A stretch of DNA of 64,000 bases from Paraburkholderia nodosa DSM 21604 (GCF_000519185.1 NZ_JAFA01000008.1:1-64000); one strand, 5' to 3'; counted from the first letter of the stretch, positions 1-8,968 are shown. Numbers and translations: made by a program. The notes: generated from the letters alone by a model not told the origin.

Positions 1-232
1 GAAAACGGCACTCGGACGGGTCCGAAAAAATCACAGGGGATGACTCACGTGATGCTTCGGCGCTCGCGTGCCCGATCGCCGAGGCGCCTTGGTTAATTCA
101 ATGAGCCACGATCGGTAGAGCGAAGACCTTGTGGGCGAGAGTTACCCACAGATTTCGTTGACAGCCCTGTGGAAAAGCCCTGGAAAGCTCGACCAACCCA
201 TTGGCCCATAAGGAAATTCCGCTCACCAAACA
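1..232. other. Gene-free stretch downstream of the PBP1A gene
   Basis: I see no convincing coding sequence here. It holds a small inverted repeat near 13-24 without a T tail, and two 9-mers resembling relaxed DnaA boxes (142-150 and, inverted, 168-176). Whatever gene lies left of the window is not visible. Confidence 0.5.
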
Positions 233-266
233 AAAAACGGCGCGCCGTTGCCGACGCGCCGTTTTT
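233..266. terminator. Bidirectional intrinsic terminator after PBP1A gene
   Basis: A perfect 12-bp inverted repeat (233-244 with 255-266) has A5 at one end and T5 at the other, around a GC-rich core. It would end minus-strand transcription of the penicillin-binding protein gene, whose stop codon lies 27 bp away, and could serve plus-strand transcripts entering from the left. Confidence 0.85.
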
Positions 267-292
267 ATCCTGCAGAACTCATCAAACCAGTA

Positions 293-2821
293 TCAAGGCT
301 TGTTCGATTCGAACAGATCCATGATCTGCTTCTTCTCCGTCGTCGTCACGTTCGGCGGCGTCATGCCGCCCGGACCCATGCTGCCGGTCGCGCCGCTCGC
401 GTCGCTCGCCGCACCCGCCGGGTTCGCCGAGTCCAGACCGATGCTCGCCACGAAGCCGTTACCCGGCGTCATGTCCGAGAAGTACAGTTCGTCGTTGATC
501 GTCGTGAGGCCCTCGGGCATCGCCGGCTCTTCCTGCGGCACGCCGCGCAGCGCACGCTGCATGTACTCCACCCAGATCGGCAACGCGAGCTGCGCGCCGA
601 ATTCGCGGCTGCCGAGACTCTTCGGCTGGTCGTAACCCATCCACGCCACGGCGACCAGCGTGCGCTGATAGCCCGCGAACCAGCCGTCCTTGGCATCGTT
701 GGTCGTACCGGTCTTGCCCTGCAGGTCGTTGCGATGGAGCACGTTGGTGCCGGCGCCCGTACCCGCCGTCGCCACCGAGTGCAGCAGGCTGTTCATCACG
801 AAGGCGTTGCGCGGCGACAGCGTTTGCGGCGCATTCTGGCCCGCCACCAGCGGCTGCGCGCGCAGGATCGGCTGGCCGCGCGCGTCGTCCACTTCGGCGA
901 TCAGGTACGGGTTGATGCGATAGCCGCCGTTCGCGAACACGCTATACGCGCCCGCCGACTGCAGCGGCGTGACGAGGCCCGCGCCGAGCGCCATCGGCAG
1001 GTACGGCGGGGTCTTGTCCGCGTCGAAGCCGAAGCGCTGCGTCACGTAGTCCTGCGCGTACTTCGTGCCGATGTACGAGAGGATGCGGATCGACACGAGA
1101 TTCTTCGACTTCTGCAGTGCGAGGCGCATCGACATCGGCCCTTCGGGCTGGTCGTCGTCCTTCGGCTCCCACGCATCGCCGCCCGGCGAGCTGGGGGGGA
1201 AGTACAGCGGCGCGTCGTTGATGATCGTCGCCGGTCCGAGGCCCTTTTCGAGCGAGGCCGAGTAGATGAACGGCTTGAAGCTCGAACCCGGCTGACGCCA
1301 CGCCTGCGTGATGTGATTGAACTTGTTCTTGTTGAAGTCGAAGCCGCCGATCAGCGCGCGGATCGCGCCGTCCTGCGGCGTGAGCGAGACGAGCGCGCCT
1401 TCGACCTGCGGCAGCTGCGTGATCTGCCAGTTGCCCTTCGCGTCCTCCATCAGGCGCACGATCGAGCCGGGGCGAATGCGCAGCGCCTGCGAGGCGCGCG
1501 GCGAGAGCGCGGTCGCGACGAAGCGCAGGCCCTCGCCCGTCACCGTCACCGAGGTGCCGTCGAGCTGTTGCGCCGTCACCGACTTCGGGCCCGCATCGGT
1601 CACGACCGCCGAGACGAGGTCGCCGTTGTCCGGGTGATCGGTGAGCGCGTCTTCGATGGCCTGCTCGCGGTCGTCGCCGTCGGCGGGCAGTTGCACGAAG
1701 CCTTCTGGTCCGCGATAGCCGTGGCGGCGCTCGTAGTCCATCACGCCCTTGCGCACGGCCGCGTACGCGGCGTCCTGGTCGGCCGAATCGATCGTCGTCG
1801 TCACCGTCAGGCCACGCGTATAGGTCTCGTCCTTGTACTGCGCGTACATCATCTGGCGCACCATTTCCGCGACGTATTCGGCGTGCACGTTGTACTCGGT
1901 GCCGGCCGTCTTCGTCTGCAGCGGCTCCTTGATCGCTTCGTCGTACTGCGCCTGCGTGATGTAGCCGAGGTCGAGCATGCGCTTGAGGATGTACTCCTGG
2001 CGAATCCTCGCGCGGTGCGGATTGACGATCGGGTTATACGCCGAAGGCGCTTTCGGCAGGCCCGCGAGCATCGCCGCCTGGGCGAGCGTGATGTCCTTCA
2101 GGTCCTTGCCGAAGTACACGCGCGCCGCGGCCGAAAAACCATAGGCGCGCTGCCCCAGATAAATCTGGTTCATGTACAGCTCGAGAATCTGGTCCTTCGT
2201 GAGTGCGCGCTCGATCTTGTAGGCGAGCAGCATCTCGTAGACCTTACGCGTGTAGGTCTTCTCGCTCGACAGGAAGAAGTTGCGCGCCACCTGCATCGTG
2301 ATCGTGCTCGCACCCTGCGAGGCGCCGCCGTGCATCAGGTCGGCCACGCCGGCGCGCAGGATGCCGATGAAGTCCACGCCGCCGTGCTCGTAGAACCGGT
2401 AGTCCTCGATGGCGAGCACCGCCTTCTTTTGGATGTCAGGAATATCCTGGAAGCGCACGAGTTGACGACGCTCTTCGCCGAACTCGCCGATCAGCACGTG
2501 ATCGGCGGTATAGATGCGCAGCGGCACCTTGGGCTGATAGTTGGTGAGCGCGTCGAGCGAGGGCAGTTGCGGCCCCATCACGACGAGTGCGTAGCCCAAG
2601 AGCAGCGCACCGACCACGCAAAGCGTGCCGATCAGGCCGACGAACCAGAGCGCGAGCGTGGTGCCGATGGAGCGCCGCTTCGGGCTCCCGTCGCGCGGCC
2701 CGTTGCCGCCGGACCCGCCGCCCGATTCAGGCCGGCGAGGCGGCTGGCGCCCGTTGTTGAAGGAGGGTTCCCGATCTTCGTTCGGGTACTGCGGTGAAGG
2801 CGGTCGTTTGATGATAGGCAT
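293..2821 (-). CDS. mrcA: Penicillin-binding protein 1A (bifunctional transglycosylase/transpeptidase)
   Basis: An 842-residue class A PBP that polymerises and cross-links peptidoglycan at the periplasmic face. Seen: a proline/glycine-rich cytoplasmic N-terminus, one membrane anchor near residues 54-78, and a GT51 domain with AIEDYRFYEHGG (catalytic Glu139). An OB-like insert follows, then a transpeptidase domain with SSFK (Ser513, Lys516), a SKN motif and KTGT (703-706). The C-terminal tail is rich in Gly, Ala and Ser. Length and motif order fit PBP1A rather than PBP1B. The start is the ATG beginning MPIIKRPPS. It is transcribed alone from the 2.8-3.4 kb region and ends at a strong terminator. 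Confidence 0.95.
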   Translation of the reverse strand: MPIIKRPPSPQYPNEDREPSFNNGRQPPRRPESGGGSGGNGPRDGSPKRRSIGTTLALWFVGLIGTLCVVGALLLGYALVVMGPQLPSLDALTNYQPKVPLRIYTADHVLIGEFGEERRQLVRFQDIPDIQKKAVLAIEDYRFYEHGGVDFIGILRAGVADLMHGGASQGASTITMQVARNFFLSSEKTYTRKVYEMLLAYKIERALTKDQILELYMNQIYLGQRAYGFSAAARVYFGKDLKDITLAQAAMLAGLPKAPSAYNPIVNPHRARIRQEYILKRMLDLGYITQAQYDEAIKEPLQTKTAGTEYNVHAEYVAEMVRQMMYAQYKDETYTRGLTVTTTIDSADQDAAYAAVRKGVMDYERRHGYRGPEGFVQLPADGDDREQAIEDALTDHPDNGDLVSAVVTDAGPKSVTAQQLDGTSVTVTGEGLRFVATALSPRASQALRIRPGSIVRLMEDAKGNWQITQLPQVEGALVSLTPQDGAIRALIGGFDFNKNKFNHITQAWRQPGSSFKPFIYSASLEKGLGPATIINDAPLYFPPSSPGGDAWEPKDDDQPEGPMSMRLALQKSKNLVSIRILSYIGTKYAQDYVTQRFGFDADKTPPYLPMALGAGLVTPLQSAGAYSVFANGGYRINPYLIAEVDDARGQPILRAQPLVAGQNAPQTLSPRNAFVMNSLLHSVATAGTGAGTNVLHRNDLQGKTGTTNDAKDGWFAGYQRTLVAVAWMGYDQPKSLGSREFGAQLALPIWVEYMQRALRGVPQEEPAMPEGLTTINDELYFSDMTPGNGFVASIGLDSANPAGAASDASGATGSMGPGGMTPPNVTTTEKKQIMDLFESNKP

Positions 2822-3422
2822 GACTGGAATGATGGGCGCGTCTCGCGCGCGCCGGCTGCGCGCAACTCGCGCGCATGGATCTCGACCACGGCGTCATGGC
2901 GCCACTGCGGCATACGACGTCGCCGGCGCAAACCCGGCGACGCGGCGCGACCGGCAACGCCCCCGTCCGGCCGCGCGGCGCGCACTACGGCACGCCACAG
3001 GCGAATACACGCCCGTTCAGGCGCCATTCGCGAAATGTAACAGCGCATTCTAAAGAAATCGCAGGCGCCGGGTCGCGCTTTTTTTGTAAGAGTTTCTTGG
3101 GAAACCGTTCCTGCCCGATTTTTTGGCAGCCCAGGCGCTCGCTTGCGCCGATCGTGGTCTTGTGCGCGAAAAGTTTCATAATCATCCTTCTGTGACGCGA
3201 CAAATTAGACGGCGGCCGGCTACCGACGGCAGATTCTTGCAGGCAGGGTTGTTCCTGGTCGAGCACCTTCCAATTGCGCATCGGCGCACTCGTCTTATGA
3301 TGAAAGATCTGCTACACGCCCCCTGTCCGCGCCCAGGCGAGCACGCATCCATTCTTACAAAAAGCTGTTGCGCAGGCAGGCAAACCGACGTCATACGAAG
3401 CCGACCTAACGGCCCGTCGATC
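2822..3422. other. 600-bp divergent intergenic region
   Basis: This separates mrcA (minus) from the ribbon-helix-helix-like gene (plus). Its middle (about 3040-3200) is more AT-rich than its surroundings, with T runs, and should hold the mrcA promoter. Open frames here carry no recognisable protein and lack good ribosome binding sites, so I call no gene. Confidence 0.5.
3274..3301 (+). promoter_or_regulatory. Candidate sigma-70 promoter for the RHH-like gene
   Basis: TTGCGC (3274-3279) and TATGAT (3296-3301) are separated by 16 bp, about 120 bp upstream of the ATG at 3423. The hexamers are reasonable but imperfect, and assignment is by eye only. Confidence 0.35.
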
Positions 3423-4076
3423 ATGAACAAGCCCAGCGAACGCATCGTCGTCTTCGTTACGCCCGCGCAAAAGCGCGCGATCTCCGCCACCGCCGACGAA
3501 CTCGGCATCAGCATCAGCGAACTCATGCGCCGCGCCGTGATCGCGTTCAGCGCCACGAGCGATCAGGTGAAGGCCGCGAGCATCGTCGACAGGCTGAACG
3601 CGCCGCGTCAGCCCGACGCCCTCGCCCAGGTGCTGCAAAAGGCGGCGAAGCCGCTGCGCGCGGGCCGTGCGGGCGCGTTCCGGCCACCTGCGGGCGCGGC
3701 GGCTGCCATCGGTACGAATGCAGCGACCGCCGACGCGCAAACGGCTGGCGAAGCGGCTGCGGCCGTTCACGACGACGCCACCCGCGAGGCAACGCCTCAA
3801 GCGCCAAACACACCCCTCCCCGCCGCGCACACCGAAGAGACGGACGTGAGCCACGCCGCGCGTGAAATCGCCCAGGCTGTCGCCCGGCTGAGCGCCGAAG
3901 CGGCCGCCGCAGCGGAAAGCGCCGCGCTCGACGCGACCGCGGCACAATCGCTGGACGTTGAACCGCTGCAGCCGCTGAGCTCGGCACCCTTCGCCCGCTC
4001 GCGGCGCGACGCGAGCGATCCACGCGATGAAGCCCGCAGCGACGACGCCGCGCCCGAAGGCGGCAAATACGCCTGA
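3423..4076 (+). CDS. Ribbon-helix-helix-like protein with long Ala-rich tail
   Basis: A 217-residue protein of unknown role. The first 50 residues (MNKPSERIVVFVTPAQKR, then a helical stretch with DELGISISELMRRAV) resemble a MetJ/Arc or MobC-type ribbon-helix-helix DNA-binding fold. The rest is low-complexity, rich in Ala, Asp, Glu and Pro and probably disordered. I chose the ATG at 3423, not the upstream extension of the same frame, because the upstream part has no protein-like pattern and contains the candidate promoter. No toxin or relaxase gene is adjacent, so it may be a stand-alone regulator or nucleoid-associated factor; that is inference. Confidence 0.7.
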   Translation: MNKPSERIVVFVTPAQKRAISATADELGISISELMRRAVIAFSATSDQVKAASIVDRLNAPRQPDALAQVLQKAAKPLRAGRAGAFRPPAGAAAAIGTNAATADAQTAGEAAAAVHDDATREATPQAPNTPLPAAHTEETDVSHAAREIAQAVARLSAEAAAAAESAALDATAAQSLDVEPLQPLSSAPFARSRRDASDPRDEARSDDAAPEGGKYA

Positions 4077-4474
4077 CACGCGCCGCATCCGCGCCGCCAT
4101 ACGCACGCGTCACAATCGGCTTAACGCCCGCTTACACACGCGCCGCGAGCGCTGTGCAGGCCCGATTCCTTTAAGTCCCTTTTAAGACGGGCCGTGGTGT
4201 AATATCCGCGATCGATGGCGGCGCCCCGCCTGCAGCGGTGCTTCGCACCGCGCAGCCAGGCCCCGTCCGGATGAACATACGCGTGCAAGAAAACACCTTC
4301 ACGCTATTGCAATTGCCGCACTCGCCCCGATTTTTGCCGTGCATGCGCGCCAGGCGCAAAGCGGCGTAAGCTGGCAGATGGATCAGCCCTCTGCCGGCCG
4401 ACTGGCGCGTGAGGCCAAACCGCATACACGCACCTCGGCCCACCATGGCCGATCTCATTTCACTGGAGGAATTC
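4077..4474. other. Intergenic leader upstream of the PspA-like gene
   Basis: About 400 bp without a credible gene. It contains a TAATAT -10-like element near 4199-4204 and a tight hairpin (7-bp stem, 3-nt loop) near 4234-4250, which would lie in a long 5' leader if that promoter is used. I found no sigma-54 (-24/-12) motif, unlike the E. coli psp operon. Confidence 0.4.
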
Positions 4475-5155
4475 ATGTCGCTTTTCGACTCCATCTCCCG
4501 CACCGTCAAGGGCCTGCTCAACGACGCCGCCGACTCGGTGCAGGATCCGTCGCGCGACGCGCGCCAGATTGTGCGTGAGCTCGACGACAGCATCGCCCGC
4601 GCGGAGAACTCGCTCGTCGAGATCCAGGCGCAGGTCGCGACGCAGCAAAGCAAGCGCGACGTGGCCGCCGACAAGGCGAAGAAGTACGAAGACGGCGCGA
4701 AGCGCGCGCTGCAATCGGGCGACGAAGCGCTCGCACGCGAAGCGCTCGGCGCGCAGCAAACCGCCGAAGCCGAACGCGACGCGCTCGCGGGCGAACTCGC
4801 GAAGCTCGAACCGTCGGTCGATCAACTGAAGCAGCAGATCGACGACATGCGCCAGCGCCGCAACGACCTGAACGCGCGCTCGAACATTCTGCAGGCGAAG
4901 CAGCAGATCGCCCAGGCGAAGGACGTCGCGGCCACAGCGCTGGGCGGCATCGGCGGGAAGAATCTCGATGGCGACTTCCAGAAGCTGGAAGAGAAGGTCG
5001 CGCTCTCGAACGCGCGCTCGGACGCCCGGCTGAGTTCGTCCGACCAGTCAAGCGGCAAGGCGCTCGAGGACAAGCTCGCGGCGCTCAACAAGGGTCCGTC
5101 GGTAGATGAGCGCCTCGAGGCGCTCAAGAAGCAGATGAACACGCCGGCACAGTAA
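4475..5155 (+). CDS. PspA/IM30 family envelope-stress protein
   Basis: A 226-residue, almost entirely alpha-helical coiled-coil protein, starting MSLFDSISRTVKGLLNDAAD, of the PspA/IM30/Vipp1 (ESCRT-III-like) family, which binds and protects the inner membrane under stress. Heptad-like, charge-rich helices run from about residue 25 to 150. The start at 4475 is set by a strong TGGAGGA ribosome binding site 5 bp upstream; an in-frame ATG at 4445 lacks one. No pspB, pspC or pspF is nearby. Instead, a TPR membrane protein follows 126 bp downstream on the same strand and is probably its partner. Confidence 0.88.
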   Translation: MSLFDSISRTVKGLLNDAADSVQDPSRDARQIVRELDDSIARAENSLVEIQAQVATQQSKRDVAADKAKKYEDGAKRALQSGDEALAREALGAQQTAEAERDALAGELAKLEPSVDQLKQQIDDMRQRRNDLNARSNILQAKQQIAQAKDVAATALGGIGGKNLDGDFQKLEEKVALSNARSDARLSSSDQSSGKALEDKLAALNKGPSVDERLEALKKQMNTPAQ

Positions 5156-5281
5156 ACGCGCTGGCGTGCTGGATGCGGCGCGGCATGGTCGTGCTGCCGG
5201 CATGGTCGGCAGGCGCCTGATAGCGTCGCATCCCCGTATCGAATGCCATGGAGACGGGCGTCAATCCGCCCGGCCTGCAAC

Positions 5282-6448
5282 ATGAAAAAGTTTCTCGCCG
5301 CTGCCAGCATCGCTGTCGCGTCGCTCGCCTTCACGGGCGGCGTGGCGTTTGCCGTGCCGAGCGTGCAGCAGATCGAATCCGCGATGTCCCAGGGCGACTG
5401 GCAGCGCGCCGACTCCGGCCTGACCGAAGTCCTGCAGGCGCATCCGGACAACGCTCGCGCGCATTACCTCTACGCGCAGGTGCTCGACCGCGAAGGTCGC
5501 TACAGCGACGCGCTCACCCAGGTCGATCAGGCGAAGTCGCTCGATCCGCAAATCCGCTTCACCCAGCCGCAGCGTTTCGCGCAGGTCGAAGCGAAAATCC
5601 GCTCCGACGCCTCGCGCGCCGGCAGTGTCAACACGAACAGCACGGGCAACCCGTTCACGCAGCAGCAGTTGGCCGCGCCCGCGCCACAGAAGCGAGGTCC
5701 TGGTATGGGCATGTGGATCGGTATCGCCATCTTGTTTGTCGGCATTGCGCTCGTGCTGCGCTGGACCCTGCGCCGCGCGAAGTCCACCGAAGACGCGAAG
5801 GCCGGCGACGACCGCCGCGACCAGCTCAAGCGCGCCACCGAGCTGCTCAACGGCGTGCGTTCGCTCAAGCTCGACGTGAAGCTCTCGACTGCGCCCGGCC
5901 ACGAAGCGCTCGAAAAGGAAGTCGAAGGACTCGAAGCGCAGTTGCGCAGCCTCGTCGAAACGCTCTCGAACAGCGCGAATCCGCGGCCGCCGTATGAGAT
6001 CGAGGATCTCGAACGCCAGTTCGCGAGCCTCAAGGCGCGCGCCGAAGGGCGCCCCGATCCGAATGCGCAGCCTGCCGCGCCGGACTACGGCAGCAACTCC
6101 ACCTACGCGCGAGAAGCCGACGCCGCCTTCGGACGCCAGCCGCAGTATCCGCCTGCGCCGCAGCAGCAACCGCCGCAGGTCATCGTGCAGCAAGGCGGCG
6201 GTGGCATGGGCGGCATGGGCGGCCTGCTCACGGGCGTGCTGCTCGGCGAAGCACTGAACCACGGCCGTGACCGCGTGATCGAGCGCGATGTATTAGTCGA
6301 CGACGAAGGCCGCCGGGTTCAGCGCGACGGCAACAATGGCGGCGGCCTCGACTTCGGTCAGGGCTCGAACGACTGGGACGACGGCTCGGGCGGCGGCGGC
6401 GTCGATATGGGCAGCAACGACAGCTCGGACGACTGGAACAACTCCTGA
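5282..6448 (+). CDS. Secreted/membrane TPR protein with glycine-rich tail
   Basis: A 388-residue protein with a cleavable signal peptide (about 1-24, ending VAFA), one or two tetratricopeptide repeats (about 25-95), a Gln/Pro linker and a transmembrane helix (about 143-165). A coiled-coil cytoplasmic segment follows, then a Gln/Pro then Gly/Asp-rich C-terminus ending DDWNNS. The ATG at 5282 begins the signal peptide; the upstream in-frame ATG is disfavoured. Position directly after the PspA-like gene and before a terminator suggests a two-gene unit. A membrane anchor or sensor for PspA is plausible inference; the family has no biochemical role known to me. Confidence 0.8.
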   Translation: MKKFLAAASIAVASLAFTGGVAFAVPSVQQIESAMSQGDWQRADSGLTEVLQAHPDNARAHYLYAQVLDREGRYSDALTQVDQAKSLDPQIRFTQPQRFAQVEAKIRSDASRAGSVNTNSTGNPFTQQQLAAPAPQKRGPGMGMWIGIAILFVGIALVLRWTLRRAKSTEDAKAGDDRRDQLKRATELLNGVRSLKLDVKLSTAPGHEALEKEVEGLEAQLRSLVETLSNSANPRPPYEIEDLERQFASLKARAEGRPDPNAQPAAPDYGSNSTYAREADAAFGRQPQYPPAPQQQPPQVIVQQGGGGMGGMGGLLTGVLLGEALNHGRDRVIERDVLVDDEGRRVQRDGNNGGGLDFGQGSNDWDDGSGGGGVDMGSNDSSDDWNNS

Positions 6449-6487
6449 ACGCCTGAGGCTTCCCCAGCGCACGCCGCTAAAGCAAAG

Positions 6488-6513
6488 ACGGGCTCCTTCA
6501 TGGAGCCCGTTTT
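6488..6513 (+). terminator. Intrinsic terminator of the pspA-TPR unit
   Basis: A 9-bp perfect stem (6488-6496 with 6502-6510), a 5-nt loop and a short T tract. It lies 40 bp after the TPR gene stop and before the monooxygenase gene. Confidence 0.8.
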
Positions 6514-6560
6514 GCATCGGCGCAGAACCCGGCACAACACACATAACGGCGGACGCACAC

Positions 6561-8051
6561 ATGGCCAAAGAAGCGCTCGGCAACGGGGGCGCGCTGCGCA
6601 TCGCCATCATCGGCAGCGGCTTTTCCGGCATCGGCATGGCGATCCGGCTGCGTCGCATGGGCGTGGACTCGTTCACGATCTATGAGGCAGCCGAAGGCCT
6701 CGGCGGCACCTGGCGCGACAACGCCTATCCGGGCGCCGCCTGCGATATTCCTTCGCACCTCTACTCGTTTTCGTTCGAGCTGAATCCGGCGTGGACGCGC
6801 ACCTTCGCGCCGCAGCACGAAATTCTCGACTACCTGCGCCATTGTGCGCACAAGTACGACGTCGAGCGCTTCATCGAATACCGTTCGCGCGTGCGCGCGG
6901 CGCGCTTCCTGGAGGCGCGCGGCGTCTGGCAGGTGGAGATCGAACGCGACGGCGCGATCACGACGATCGAAGCCGATATCGTGATCGCCGCGAACGGTCC
7001 GCTCTCGCGCCCGGCGCTGCCGCATGTCGCGGGCATCGAGCGCTTCGAAGGCAAGCTCTTCCACTCGGCGCGCTGGGACCACGACTACGCGCTCGAAGGC
7101 AAGCGCATCGCCGTGATCGGCACCGGTGCGAGCGCGATCCAGTTCGTGCCGCATATCCAGCCGCACGCGGCGCAGCTCACGGTGTTTCAGCGCACGCCGC
7201 CGTGGATCATGCCGCGGCGCGATCGCGCCATCAGCGAGCGCTGGCGCTGGATTTACCGGCACATGCCGTTCGCGCAACGCGTGGCGCGCGCCGCGATTTA
7301 CTGGCAGCACGAATCGCGCGCGCTCGGCTTCGCGGTGGAGCCGCGCCTGCTCAAGACGCCGACGAAGTTCGCGCTGAGCTACCTCGCGCACAAGGTGAAA
7401 GACCCCGGCCTGCGCGCGCGCCTCACGCCCGACTATCTGCTCGGCTGCAAGCGCGTGCTGCTCTCGAGCGACTACTACCCTGCCCTCGCGCAGCCGAACG
7501 TCGAGCTGGTGACCGACGCGATCCGCGAGGTCGTCGCCGACGGCATCGTGACCGCCGACGGCACGCATCGGCCTTACGACGCGATCGTCTGCGGCACGGG
7601 CTTCCAGGTCAACGATGTGGACGCGCCTTTCCAGGTGACGGGCGTCGGCGGCCAGGACCTCGGCGAGACGTGGCGGCGCGACGGCCCCGAGGCCTACCTC
7701 GGCGCGAGCGTCGCGGGCTTCCCGAACCTCTTCTTCGTGATCGGGCCGAACACGGCGCTCGGGCACAACTCGATGATCTACATGATCGAGTCGCATATCG
7801 CCTATATCGCGGCCTGCATTCGCGCGCTGCAGCGCTCGGGCGCCCGCACGATGGAGGTACGCGCCGAGGCGCAGCAAAGCTGGAACGCGCGCGTGCAAGC
7901 GCGCTTCGCGCGCACCGTGTGGCAGTCGGGCTGCCGCAGCTACTACCTCACGCAGGCGGGCAAGAACACCGCGCTGTGGCCCGGCTTCACGTTCATGTTC
8001 CGCCGCAGAACGCGCCGCGTGCGCACCGCCGACTACGCGTTCGGGCGTTAG
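6561..8051 (+). CDS. Flavin-containing (Baeyer-Villiger type) monooxygenase
   Basis: A 496-residue FAD/NADPH-dependent monooxygenase. Seen: an N-terminal FAD Rossmann motif (IIGSGFSGIG), GLGGTWRDNAYPGAACD typical of BVMO/FMO proteins, the fingerprint FxGxxxHxxxWD (FEGKLFHSARWD), and a second nucleotide-binding motif (VIGTGASAIQ). The family oxidises ketones to esters or heteroatoms; the substrate cannot be read from sequence. The start MAKEALG at 6561 was chosen because the upstream part of the frame includes the preceding terminator. It converges on, and overlaps by 4 bp, the methyltransferase gene. Confidence 0.9.
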   Translation: MAKEALGNGGALRIAIIGSGFSGIGMAIRLRRMGVDSFTIYEAAEGLGGTWRDNAYPGAACDIPSHLYSFSFELNPAWTRTFAPQHEILDYLRHCAHKYDVERFIEYRSRVRAARFLEARGVWQVEIERDGAITTIEADIVIAANGPLSRPALPHVAGIERFEGKLFHSARWDHDYALEGKRIAVIGTGASAIQFVPHIQPHAAQLTVFQRTPPWIMPRRDRAISERWRWIYRHMPFAQRVARAAIYWQHESRALGFAVEPRLLKTPTKFALSYLAHKVKDPGLRARLTPDYLLGCKRVLLSSDYYPALAQPNVELVTDAIREVVADGIVTADGTHRPYDAIVCGTGFQVNDVDAPFQVTGVGGQDLGETWRRDGPEAYLGASVAGFPNLFFVIGPNTALGHNSMIYMIESHIAYIAACIRALQRSGARTMEVRAEAQQSWNARVQARFARTVWQSGCRSYYLTQAGKNTALWPGFTFMFRRRTRRVRTADYAFGR

Positions 8052-8818
8052 ACGCGCTGCGGATGCCCGGCGTACACGCGCGTCTCGTAGGCGAAGTTCA
8101 CGGTGCCGTCCTTTTGCGTTGCCGCGAACAGCTCGCGCAGCGCCGCGAGCATCGGCTCGTGGCGTTCATCGCCCGCGCGCGGTGCGTATGACGACGACAT
8201 CAGCCGTCCGCGCAGGCCATCGAAGTCGAGCAGTTGCGCGTTCGGGAACACGGTTTGATGCTCGAAGCCATCGCCGAACCAGTCGGCCATCGCGGCCGAG
8301 TCGGGATAGGTTTCGGCCACCCGTGCGTAGTCGGGGCAAAAACGCTGCAGGAGCGCCTCGTAGCCCGCCAGAAACGCCGAGCCTTCGAGCAGGCGGCTGT
8401 TCCAGAACAGCACGATCTTGCCCCGCGGCTTGAGGATGCGCGCGAATTCGCGCTGCGTGTCGGTCTTGTGGAACCAGTGGAACGCCTGCGCGGCGCTCAC
8501 GAGGTCCACGCTCGCGGCTTCGAGCGTCGTCGCCTCCGCCGTGCCCGCCACGCTGCGATAGCCTGGATAGCCGCCCAGCAGCTCGTCCGCCGCGGCGCGC
8601 ATGGCTGCGTTCGGCTCGACGGCCGTGACCGGATGGCCCGCGTCGAGAAAGAGTTTCGTGGAAAGGCCCGTGCCCGCGCCGATATCGGCCACGGGCGCGC
8701 CCGGCGCGATGCCGCACTCCACATGCACGAAGGTCGCCACTTCGCGTGGATAGGTCGGCCGGAATTTCACGTAGTCTGCGACCCGGTCGGTGAAACGCCG
8801 GGTGGAATCGTCGATCAT
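8048..8818 (-). CDS. Class I SAM-dependent methyltransferase
   Basis: A 256-residue soluble methyltransferase with motif I VADIGAGTGLSTKLF (near residue 43), acidic VEPNAAMR after strand 2, and AQAFHWF typical of the methyltransferase type 11/25 group related to UbiE and trans-aconitate methyltransferases. The substrate is unknown. It starts 18 bp after a 43-codon small ORF on the same strand, so the two are probably cotranscribed. Its 3' end overlaps the convergent monooxygenase gene by 4 bp, with no terminator between. Confidence 0.88.
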   Translation of the reverse strand: MIDDSTRRFTDRVADYVKFRPTYPREVATFVHVECGIAPGAPVADIGAGTGLSTKLFLDAGHPVTAVEPNAAMRAAADELLGGYPGYRSVAGTAEATTLEAASVDLVSAAQAFHWFHKTDTQREFARILKPRGKIVLFWNSRLLEGSAFLAGYEALLQRFCPDYARVAETYPDSAAMADWFGDGFEHQTVFPNAQLLDFDGLRGRLMSSSYAPRAGDERHEPMLAALRELFAATQKDGTVNFAYETRVYAGHPQRV

Positions 8819-8836
8819 CGTCTGCCCTTTCGTCGT

Positions 8837-8968
8837 TCAACCGCCGCCGCCGAGGAGCTTCACCAGCTCCCAGAGGAAGCGCAACACCATCACGATCAGC
8901 TCCCAGAGCTGGATCAGCTGCTGCCAGAGCGCGAGCGGCGCGCTCCCGCCGAAAATCGCTTCTATCAT
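8837..8968 (-). CDS. Small hydrophobic protein, 43 residues
   Basis: A complete small ORF beginning MIEAIFGGSAPLALWQQ and ending LVKLLGGGG. Almost all of it is one Leu/Trp/Val-rich helix with an internally repeated LWxxL/LWELxx pattern (three Trp at 7-12 residue spacing) and a terminal Gly4. A good ribosome binding site (GGGAG, 8971-8977 on the reverse strand) lies just before the ATG, and the methyltransferase gene starts 18 bp after the stop. It looks like a single-span or surface-seeking membrane peptide. No family is recognised. Confidence 0.6.
   Translation of the reverse strand: MIEAIFGGSAPLALWQQLIQLWELIVMVLRFLWELVKLLGGGG

Noticed and set aside
142-176. Two inverted 9-mers resembling DnaA boxes (TTACCCACA and TGTGGAAAA)
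   Set aside because: Each deviates from TTATCCACA, there is no AT-rich unwinding region, and no replication gene is nearby; not enough for an origin.
248-2797. 849-codon plus-strand open frame opposite mrcA
   Set aside because: Arg/His-rich composition typical of antisense frames in high-GC genes; the minus strand encodes a complete PBP1A with all motifs.
3123-3422. N-terminal extension of the RHH-like protein
   Set aside because: No protein-like pattern or ribosome site, and it would cover the candidate promoter; the ATG at 3423 starts the recognisable domain.
4077-4474. Sigma-54 promoter for the PspA-like gene
   Set aside because: No GG-N10-GC arrangement matching TGGCAC-N5-TTGC was found; the E. 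coli style control is not supported.
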